From: Adineta ricciae
Lineage: Eukaryota > Rotifera > Eurotatoria > Adinetida > Adinetidae
Reading direction: 5' to 3'
DNA length: 64,000 nt
Assembly (NCBI GenBank): GCA_905250025.1
Contig: CAJNOJ010000032.1
Span: 171,501 to 235,500 of the forward strand
Position numbers and translations under genes: made by a program. Shown one piece after another: positions 26,254 through 34,464 of the stretch (the first letter of the stretch is position 1; each line of letters opens with the position of its first letter). The notes beneath the pieces are model-generated. The model saw only the letters and a program-made list of their open reading frames with translations, ran no database searches and had not been told where the DNA came from.

Positions 26254-26922
26254 TTAGAGAACTTCTTCAGCTTTTGTATGAGTTCCGCTTGTCTTTGATA
26301 GGCGTACAATGTGTGTCATGGGTGATTCTCTCATTGGACGTGTCTGAGTTTGTTGAATCATATTCATTGACGTTCGAGCTTTTCGACGAATTGGGATCAA
26401 ATGATAATAAATTTGATGAGTTTTATTCGTTGAAGTTAAATGTCTTTGTCGAAAACGTTGATAATGAATCAATAAGATAAGAAGAAGTATTAGAAATACT
26501 AAAATACTTAGTAGAAGGAAGAGGAGATGAAAATGATTTTGTATTAAATTGGTGACATTATCAATAGTGAACATTCTTTTATTAGAAGAAGGTAAAGATC
26601 TGGTTACTTTTGTTGTGATTGCTGTTCTTGTTATTGTTGGTGGTGGGAACGATGATCCATTCGGAGATGAGGTTAATTGATCTGTGTGAATCGATGAGAT
26701 GAAATTATATAATGATAAATGATTATGATCATTGAATAGAGAACATGGGGAGATGACGAACGATTTTGATGAACATATTCGCGAAGAATAAGGTGGCGGA
26801 GCAGGAAATATCGGTGGTGGTGGAAAATAATTCATGTACATTAATAATTCTGTCAAGTTAAATAGAAAATGAACTTCATAGTCCGGTCGATACAATGAAG
26901 AAAAATGTTCGCTTTTTTTCAT
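26254..26922 (-). CDS. Hypothetical single-pass membrane protein
   Basis: An uninterrupted 222-residue frame from the ATG at 26922. It has a proline-rich N-terminal half (YFPPPPIFPAPPPYSS), a Ser/Thr-rich middle, one strongly hydrophobic helix at about residues 132-152 (HLLFLLLSILVFLILLLILL), and a basic cytoplasmic-type tail. I see no signal peptide at the ATG, so topology is open. No family is recognised. It sits between the epimerase and the GIN-domain gene on the same strand, and the codon pattern is like the neighbouring real genes, but no splice or homology evidence confirms it. Confidence 0.5.
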   Translation of the reverse strand: MKKSEHFSSLYRPDYEVHFLFNLTELLMYMNYFPPPPIFPAPPPYSSRICSSKSFVISPCSLFNDHNHLSLYNFISSIHTDQLTSSPNGSSFPPPTITRTAITTKVTRSLPSSNKRMFTIDNVTNLIQNHFHLLFLLLSILVFLILLLILLIHYQRFRQRHLTSTNKTHQIYYHLIPIRRKARTSMNMIQQTQTRPMRESPMTHIVRLSKTSGTHTKAEEVL

Positions 26923-27307
26923 AACATCTATCCACTGAGTAAAACTAATTTTTATTAGTATCTAATGCCATTTTGTAAGTATGAATAGACTATAATGAGT
27001 TCGACGAAGTATTCGCCAGCGGGTCTTTTATATGAGAATAGATCTGCGTGTGTCTATCCTGAAGTGAAACACACACAATGAATGATTCCATCGAACTGAC
27101 ACGAAGAAGAAAATGTTGTGTTTCCTTTTTTTTCTCTTTCTCTTTTCTTCTTTCATTCGTTGTGATGATTATATTGAGAAGATTGACAACCAGATGTGCG
27201 CCTCGTATTGCATGTGTTAGCATGACATGTTTCATTCAACTAGATCGTTCGCTATTCTTTATGGTTCTCTCACATTGAACGATTATGAACATACACACAA
27301 TGTTTAT
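26923..27307. other. Short intergenic region
   Basis: 385 bases between two minus-strand genes. It contains a T/C-rich tract (27118-27160) and no coding exon I can support. It presumably holds the promoter of the membrane protein gene. Confidence 0.4.
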
Positions 27308-28012
27308 TTAATCAATTCTTTGAATAATATTCCCTAAACCTGTACGTATTTGTTTTCTTAATGGTCCCGTGTAAAAAACAGTGCCGATTCCACTGAGAAT
27401 AATATTGACTTCATCTGTTGCTTGGACATAAATATTTCCAATTCCACTTGATATAACATTGACCTTTTTAGTAAACAAGCCTTTGCATTGAATATCACCA
27501 ACACCGAGAGAATGTATTGTTGCTTCTTCGTTAACTTGTCCACAAAATTTCATTCGACCAATGGAATGTAAATATACATCGAGAATGTTAATCTGTACTT
27601 TTAATTTAACAAAACCAGTTGCACGATTATGTACTAAAAGTTGATCAACTCTGATAGGATTCAGACATTGAATATTAATCATTCCGTCAATGAAAAGTTC
27701 AGTTAAATTCGAATAAGTTATTGTTATGATAATCTTGCTTTGATTAACTAAATTTGGATTTTCCATCATACGAATGAGAAGAATATCTGATTGAATAACA
27801 TCGACTAAGACTAAATGTCGAGCGGTGTCATCAGCAAAGATATCTATTGATGTGGAACTGGAGTCCTGTGAAAGCTTTAAATCAAATCGGCCGCCTGCAA
27901 TGTGGATTTTTGTAAAAGAGTTTAGCTTAGAGATCTGATGTGTCGGTTCTCCTTGGATTAATTGAGGAAAACAAATGGTAAGAATGAAACTCAATGAAGA
28001 AAATGTGAACAT
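27308..28012 (-). CDS. Secreted GIN-domain (DUF2807) beta-helix protein
   Basis: A single-exon 234-residue protein. The N terminus (MFTFSSLSFILTICFPQLIQG) is a signal peptide. The rest resembles the GIN domain (putative auto-transporter adhesin head, DUF2807), common in Bacteroidetes. Its signs are short beta rungs and repeated Gly-x-Gly turns late in the protein: LGVGDIQCKG, SSGIGNIYV and LSGIGTVFYTG, at about 20-residue spacing. The opening (SFTKIHIAGGRFDLKL) matches the usual start of the domain. Function in animals is unknown; an extracellular or lysosomal-lumen location is inferred from the signal peptide. Lack of introns in a neighbourhood of multi-exon genes, together with the bacterial-type domain, suggests horizontal acquisition, which bdelloids are known for. 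It could instead be an old eukaryotic family I do not recall. Confidence 0.75.
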   Translation of the reverse strand: MFTFSSLSFILTICFPQLIQGEPTHQISKLNSFTKIHIAGGRFDLKLSQDSSSTSIDIFADDTARHLVLVDVIQSDILLIRMMENPNLVNQSKIIITITYSNLTELFIDGMINIQCLNPIRVDQLLVHNRATGFVKLKVQINILDVYLHSIGRMKFCGQVNEEATIHSLGVGDIQCKGLFTKKVNVISSGIGNIYVQATDEVNIILSGIGTVFYTGPLRKQIRTGLGNIIQRID

Positions 28013-28505
28013 AGATGATCAATCAAAAATGAAAATGATTTCTTCTCTCATAGAGGAATGATTCGTAAAGCTTGATAATCTTCTCTCGGTTTCGATTGTA
28101 TTAATTGATTCGAGAATCGTACGATGAACAATAAACAAAGCCTTCGATCGTTTGTCATGATGCAATGAATAGAATTATTCAATTGAAATCAATCAACGAC
28201 ATATGGAGGCGCCAGAGATGAGCGGAGTTCCGTACGAGAAAATACTCAGCTATTTTCTTAGTTTTTCCTTTTAATCGGATAACAAATATGACTCATTTGT
28301 GCTCGAGATGTTCTTTTATTTATTAACATATTTTCGAAAGAGAAAAAGAACCGTGAGAAAGTACGTTCTCTTCCGTCTTTTTCTTCTTCGCACACGATCT
28401 GAGATGACAACAGAATAAAAAAGTCGCCTTGACAAGCATATTTTAAGTGCATTACATTGCAAAAAAAACATACACACACGTTTTCTTTTCATATCTACAA
28501 CAATT
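28013..28505. other. Divergent promoter region
   Basis: 493 bases between the GIN-domain gene (minus) and the MGCG protein gene (plus). AT-rich, with no open exon. It should carry both promoters; I cannot point to a clear TATA box. Confidence 0.35.
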
Positions 28506-28922
28506 ATGGGATGCGGAGCTGGTCGATCTTATACCAAAAAAGATATTGAAACTCATATCAACAAATGTCAAACGCGATTACCCTCAGCAGAACTTGCCGA
28601 AGATGGAACGATCAAATTAACAAGTAAAAATGGATTTTTCAATGCCAGTTCACTACTCAATTCACAATGGCTACAAGGAAAACTTAGTAATAACGAATAC
28701 CGACAAGCTATTGAACATATTAATCAACGCATTGGTCAATCAGTCGTCGGTTCACCGAAAAATCTCTCAATTGATCAGACGCCCAAAAGTCATTCAGCAA
28801 AACTAGCCGTTGAAGAGTTAAACGAAAAATATCGCGGCCGAGTTCATTTTCTTTATCGAAATGACGATCAAGAAAATGGAATGAGTACTTCTGAATCTAT
28901 TTTATACATAAACTTTAAATAA
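28506..28922 (+). CDS. Hypothetical protein with N-myristoylation-type start
   Basis: A single-exon 138-residue protein beginning MGCGAGRSYTKKD. Gly2 followed by Cys3 and a basic residue at position 7 fits dual N-myristoylation/palmitoylation, which would tether it to membranes. A central helix-like block (LLNSQWLQGKLSNNEYRQAIEHI) resembles the short helical hairpin seen in SHOCT-like domains, but I would not assign one. No named family is recognised. The ATG context and codon use are gene-like. The protein starts the transition into the repeat-rich island to its right. Confidence 0.6.
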   Translation: MGCGAGRSYTKKDIETHINKCQTRLPSAELAEDGTIKLTSKNGFFNASSLLNSQWLQGKLSNNEYRQAIEHINQRIGQSVVGSPKNLSIDQTPKSHSAKLAVEELNEKYRGRVHFLYRNDDQENGMSTSESILYINFK

Positions 28923-29116
28923 AATAATCTTCTTTTGAAGAACAACATCCGACACTGAATGAACATGGGATAAATTGAAGAAACAAAGAAGGAAAATGTT
29001 GTTACGTATTCGAAACGTTTCCCGAAAACTTCCACTGGATATCGTACGGAAACTAATCGGATCGAGTTTGTGAAGATTCTATATTTTGAACTCCATTCCA
29101 TACATGCATAACTTGT

Positions 29117-29215
29117 TCAACTATTCACTTATTCGACTGAGGGTACTTCAGAGGGTGATGAATGTTTGAACAGTTAAACAGATAATTCAATAATTGGATT
29201 CAAGTTTCAAGTTTG
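29117..29215. repeat. Interspersed repeat copy A
   Basis: This AT-rich segment contains ttcgactgagggt followed by a diverged gagggtgat/gagagtgat block and a ttcaagtttcaagttt tail. A diverged copy in the same orientation lies at about 38715-38795, on the far side of the accessory island. I cannot classify it. Confidence 0.45.
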
Positions 29216-30214
29216 ACGCCACTGGTGGCCGATTTTACCAAGTTTCTTTCCGTTCCGGAAAGAATCGGATGATTCTGCGTGCCGAATCCTACTCGTACTT
29301 CTCGACATGAGCTGAAACAGAAGACATCGTATTTTACGAGGATTGTTCTAGCCTTTCTTTCGCGGCACATCGTTCTTCAGATGGCAGTTCACAAAATGAA
29401 ATGAAATGAATCAAATGAACAAGGAACATTCGTCGTTCCGACTCACTTGGTCCTCGACCGAAAAATCACAAATAGTCACTCACGATAGAACCGTTCAGAG
29501 CACATATATTTTTTCATAAGGTTCTCCATCCGGTCGAGGAAACAATCATTACTAAACATTCTAATAGGAATATATCAACATTTTGCGCGAACGAATTATA
29601 GTTGTTAATGCTGACGTGAAACTCATTTATCATATCATCACAATCAAAAGTCATATCCACCACTATTACAACTAAAACCGCATGAAAACGACTGTACTTC
29701 AGCAACATTAGCATGGACAACTCCTCGTCGGTCGTCGACGTCCCTTCAGCCCGTCACTCTTGACTTCTAGCTGCATTGACATACTTTCATCGCTTTTATA
29801 CACACATGACAGCATCCATAAAACAGTATACGATATGTAAATTAATTACGATAAATATCTTTCTCTGGATCGAGAAACTTGATTTAAAGATTTCTGTAGT
29901 CTAATTACAAAATTTGAATTCTCTAACACGGTCAGCATATAATTAAAGGACATGGGTATACATAAATGGCATTGATAGGTACTCTTCAATTTTGATGTTT
30001 TTCGGCTTCTAGCACTGTAAAACAAAAGCTCTTTTTTCATGTAATGTAACCATGTCTACAGTCGCAGTAACATACAAGTCACAGTCACTCTGTGAATTTA
30101 CGGACTGCTTTCTAAACAACGTAAGAGTCTATCGTTAACATTTAGACTTTTAAACAACATTGTTTCAGAGTATCTTTTGTTTAACATCTAGTCGCTCGAC
30201 GAATGAATAGCTGT

Positions 30215-30489
30215 CTAATTCGACTTATAATATAAGTGGCCAGTTCCTAACACACTACAATCCCTATCTACCTAAGAATAGGAATATATTTAGTTTCACT
30301 TATACCTATATACCCTCACTCGAGATATATGCGTGTGAGCGTATGGGTGTGAGGGTATAGGTATGAGTGAAACTAAATCTATTCTTAATACTATCTAATC
30401 GTTTATTGTAAGACTGATATAGGCATCTGATTATATTCGAATTGATTATTAACGTGTCAGGGGTCGACTTATAATATTAGTCGAATTAG
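30215..30489. mobile_element. MITE-like element with inverted repeats
   Basis: Imperfect terminal inverted repeats of about 26 bases begin CTAATTCGACTTATAATA at 30215 and end in the reverse complement TATTAGTCGAATTAG at 30489. Inside is a second, better inverted repeat: the strand around 30275-30315 (TTTAGTTTCACT and ACCCTCAC) pairs with 30342-30390 (GTGAGGGTATAGGTATGAGTGAAAC). The 275-bp size, no coding capacity and palindromic design fit a non-autonomous DNA transposon. I could not identify a clear target-site duplication. Confidence 0.6.
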
Positions 30490-31129
30490 GCAACTCACGA
30501 TTATACATCAAATTCTCATAAAAACTATGCAATGACAATTAGCTCAATAAAAAATTCTTTATTGTTTAAAAATCTATTTAAATAGAATAATTTGATGTAC
30601 AAACAAGTTTCTTGATTTTATAAATATGTTAAGTGTTCCTACGAAATATTTTAAGCTAGTGCCAAGTCGTCTCTGAGAAGCAGAAAACTCCTTAGAGCAA
30701 ATGTTTGTTATCAAACTATCGGTATTCTTTTCAGTCAAATCGTTTCCTAAAATATATGTACTATTTCCATCGCCGACAGATCTTGCTATTATTACGACTG
30801 AAACATAACTAAATGTAAATAAATCCATCAATAAAACTGGATTAATCATTTCACACCCTCACGCTGAATGCAGTAGCAACCATTCAATTTCTTCACATCA
30901 ACTAGATAGTTCCATCTGATCTTTTATTGGTATGGAACAAGTCGAATAATTACAACAAAGTAAATGAAATTTACAATAAAGGAAAATATCTATAATAGTC
31001 TCTCGAATGTACCAATGACAATTTATCGCTAAAAATAATTTGCTTTATTTTTGCACAATTGGCACGTGTTGCATCTCTTGTGAAGTTTCTCGTGACAGTT
31101 TTTAAATGTTGATATTTAACACAAAGCAT

Positions 31130-31572
31130 AATACGAGAGATTAGACGTGTATTCAAGTCAGAAAGAAATTCTTCAACATAATCGATATGCACAGTTGAAA
31201 AGACAAGTTCGACAAGATGAGGATATTCGATAATCGTCGAGGAGTTCTCTTCAGTCTTCATTAACTGTCGCGATGACTTCTCCTTTTGTTCATCTGTATT
31301 GGTGAGTATTAGACGACTAAGTAATGGAAATGAATGTGAAATTTTAATAANAATACGAGAGATTAGACGTGTATTCAAGTCAGAAAGAAATTCTTCAACA
31401 TAATCGATATGCACAGTTGAAAAGACAAGTTCGACAAGATGAGGATATTCGATAATCGTCGAGGAGTTCTCTTCAGTCTTCATTAACTGTCGCGATGATT
31501 TCTCCTTTTGTTCATCTGTATTGGTAAGTATTAGACGACTAAGTAATGGAAATGAATGTGAAATTTTAATAA
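31130..31572. repeat. 221-bp duplication around assembly gap N
   Basis: Bases 31130-31350 and 31352-31572 are direct copies separated by one N at 31351. I saw only two differences between them (a c/t in gatga[c/t]ttctcc and a g/a in ggt[g/a]agta). This is the signature of two overlapping contigs placed end to end, probably from different haplotypes, not a biological tandem repeat. Removing one copy restores the expected protein continuity. Confidence 0.85.
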
Positions 31573-32295
31573 AGAAATCGTGTTCGAACGGATAGTTTAG
31601 ATCCCGAACACATAGACTTCTGACATTTGGAAAAATCCCACCAAAAAAACAATTTGTAATGCATTGTATATGTTCCATATTGGATGGAATTGAATAAACA
31701 TGAATCCGATATGCTCTGTCATAACGATACTCGATGGAACAATCCACATGAAGTCCTCTTACAATGAACCTTCGTCGAATATCGTCACAAGTTAGTGTCA
31801 GTTGTCCAGGAAAATGACTAGACTCGGTTACAATGTCAAAATGAAATGTATGTAAATATGACATTCGACTGAGTATCAAATCATCCAGGTAAATACCATC
31901 CATGAATGAATTTTGATTAAGAACACGCAAAGATAAAGTAAGTTTTTCTAACTTGAACATTTGTCGAAGTAACGGTGCAATTAGATCATTAAATAAAGCT
32001 GTTGCAAACTTCACAAATAAGGAAAAACATTTGAGTTTCAGTGCACTTTTCTACAAAAACGAAACAAAACACATGAGAATTATAAAGTACTACGTATTGT
32101 TTCACTAAATTCTATGTAACAATTCTAAAATGATAATCATGACTTAATGACTTTTATCTCAAGTAATCTCCTACTTGATTTCTTTATATGCATTCCAAAA
32201 TAGTCTTCTATTCGTTTTTCTTAACATTCTTACATGTCCGGTCAAATCTCAATTTTGCATTGGAAAGATGATGATATGAACGAAACGAAAAAAAC

Positions 32296-32738
32296 TCATT
32301 TTTCCTTTTATTTAATATCTTACCGCATGATTGATAAGTTTCACTGTGTGAAGGATAAGCACCGATGAGTTACGCCTTCTCAGCTTTGTCGGCTCATGAA
32401 TGTAATCAAGATCGACAATAAATGTATGCAATTGACTTAAACGCCCATCAAGCAGATAAAGGCAATCGTCAAAATTGTTTAGTTTCATACGTAAATGAGT
32501 GATACTCGATGAAAAANTCATTTTTCCTTTTATTTAATATCTTACCGCATGATTGATAAGTTTCACTGTGTGAAGGATAAGCACCGATGAGTTACGCCTT
32601 CTCAGCTTTGTCGGCTCATGAATGTAATCAAGATCGACAATAAATGTATGCAATTGACTTAAACGCCCATCAAGCAGATAAAGGCAATCGTCAAAATTGT
32701 TTAGTTTCATACGTAAATGAGTGATACTCGATGAAAAA
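32296..32738. repeat. 221-bp duplication around assembly gap N
   Basis: Bases 32296-32516 and 32518-32738 are direct copies with an N at 32517 between them. I noticed no differences. The copy contains the end of one exon and the start of an intron, so a donor site appears twice (32323 and 32545). The length equals that of the other gap duplication, supporting an assembly artefact. Confidence 0.85.
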
Positions 32739-33394
32739 CACTGAAGTGAAGACGCAGGACTGAACAACATTGGTATAAATGAGTAAAAATTGTTCACATT
32801 CAACTCCAAGTATTTCAGATTTGTAAACAAAGCAAAAATATCGACATAATTATCAATTGATAAATTATTGCTTCCGGAATATAATCGATGAACATTACTT
32901 CCAGATGTGTAATTTGGTGTTGAAATGTTTGTATCAACGAAGACTTCTCTAAAGAATACCATACGTGGAAAAGCTTGTTGTACATCCCGAAAATTCTGAC
33001 GAATTAGAAAACGTACCACGAAAGATATGAGAAGCCATATTCAGTTCAAAATTGACGAGGGTGACTTTGTATAAGTTAGTATAATTACAAGTATGGAAAA
33101 TACGTTGAAATATGCATGGTTAAATGGTAAAACATTCGACGTGTTCATGAATTTTCGGTAATATATGACGACAAAATTGATTAAGTATTGTCTCTGTTTT
33201 CGATTTATCCTTTTTTTGGATGATATCTTCACGAAATCAATAGTACGAGTAAAATCGATAGTGCATAAAACATTATCAAGTCGTTGATTGGTGCCAACAA
33301 GTGAATATAACAAATCGATGTTGTCAAGCTTCTTGAAAATAAGGAACAAAATCTCATTCGGTAGGTCAATAAGACTAACAACTGAATTCTTCAT

Positions 33395-34464
33395 GCTCGC
33401 TCCTCGTGACTTATAATTTTCCAAACAATTGAACTCATGTATATATATAAAAGTGGTATCTATAATAAAATTCATTGTATATTCTGTCTTCCATCCGTCC
33501 GGGATGATCACCGTGACCGTTATCCTTTTTAATATTAGGGGTCAAACATACAGACCAATTCAAGGAGTGACACGCACTTAAGAAGTGAATCTAGCCACGC
33601 GATTGATTAATTTAGAATTAATTCATCTACTCAAAAAGATGATTTAAATCGTAATGCACCAATCACATGACTTAATTCACTTTGAAGTTCATACACCCTC
33701 ACAAAAAGTGAGCTTCTTTTGCATATTGAGTATAGCTGACTAGCGACTCGAAAATCAGAAGAAGAATGAGTTTGAATCTTGCTATCTAGAATAGAAAAAC
33801 TTCAATTTTAACATCGAATATATTAATGTATGTATGACAAGAAGCAAGAAGAAAATGGTTTTTGTCTTTTTCGATAAAGCCGTACGTAAAACGATTGAGC
33901 AATATGATCGTTGTTTCCGATAACATTGAAACTTTTTTTAAAAAGTAGAGCAATACAAGCTATGTAACTCTGAAACACAAAATAAACGCGTCCTAGCACG
34001 TTAAGGCGTGTTTCCAATAGTTGATGCATTAAAATGCGTCTGAAATAACAAACCCTTTTCCATTCAGGATCGAGCTATTGATAATCATAAGAGGCAAACC
34101 AAGACTTCATCTACTTCAATTAGTATTTGAAGTCTGCACTTTCGCCTTTCCAAGAGCTCATTTCTTTCATTCTCAAGAATACTCATAAAAACTTAAACAA
34201 ATTCATCTCTATAGAACGGTCTCTATGGCTTTGACATTAACTTCGGATACGACTTGTCAAACGTCGCCGACTTCAATTGTAAGATTTACTCTTCGTAACA
34301 TAATTCATACTAGCAATATCCATTATCTAAAGACATTCAATGTGTCAACTTATCGTTACTTCTCTCATGGAAACGTTCTCCTCGCATTCTAATGGAAAGA
34401 CATCCATAGGATGCTTCTCTAAAAAGTTATTTGATGACATATGATTTTAAGATAATGGATGATT
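33395..34464. other. Intergenic region between F-box and ART-TPR genes
   Basis: No gene seen. It contains palindrome-like AT-rich pieces (about 33560-33720) and, at about 34088-34160, one copy of a repeat whose other copy is at about 38138-38215 beyond the ART-TPR gene. Confidence 0.4.
34088..34160. repeat. Interspersed repeat copy B1
   Basis: Contains aagacttcatctacttca and tagtatttgaagtctg followed by a CTTTCGCCTTTCC-like tail. A diverged copy lies at 38138-38215 with the same order of blocks. The pair brackets the ART-TPR gene. Confidence 0.45.

Larger units (their letters stand above)
28923..30970. other. Repeat-rich gene-poor stretch
   Basis: About 2 kb without a supportable gene, containing interspersed repeat copy A and the MITE-like element at 30215-30489. 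A 91-codon open frame on the minus strand (30574-30849) has no family resemblance and no splice support; I do not call it. Confidence 0.4.
30971..33394 (-). pseudogene. F-box/leucine-rich family gene, broken
   Basis: The ATG at 33392-33394 opens an F-box (SLIDLPNEILFLIFKKLDNIDLLYSLVG), the Skp1-binding module of SCF ubiquitin ligases. The rest resembles a large bdelloid family with a leucine-rich-type C-terminal half (HLRMKLNNFDDCLYLLDGRL, FEHDFFIKISHSFPLL, YVEEFLSDLNTRL) and ends YYRYFPLL. Two exons in the family pattern are recognisable: the upstream one ends at the donor at 32545, and the last spans 30971-32050. Between F-box and middle there are breaks. The frame shifts near 33190, a TAA lies at 33120-33122 where the family has an ordinary codon, and it shifts again near 33015. 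Two assembly joins (N at 31351 and 32517, each with a 221-bp duplicate) further disturb the sequence. Either a pseudogene or a gene damaged by assembly errors; I lean to pseudogene because the stop lies outside the duplicated zones. Confidence 0.7.

Noticed and set aside
30574-30849. 91-codon minus-strand open frame beside the MITE
   Set aside because: No family resemblance, no splice signals and AT-driven composition.
31130-32738. Apparent internal protein duplication in the F-box gene
   Set aside because: Each duplicate is separated by a single N and both are exactly 221 bases, so I treat it as an assembly artefact.
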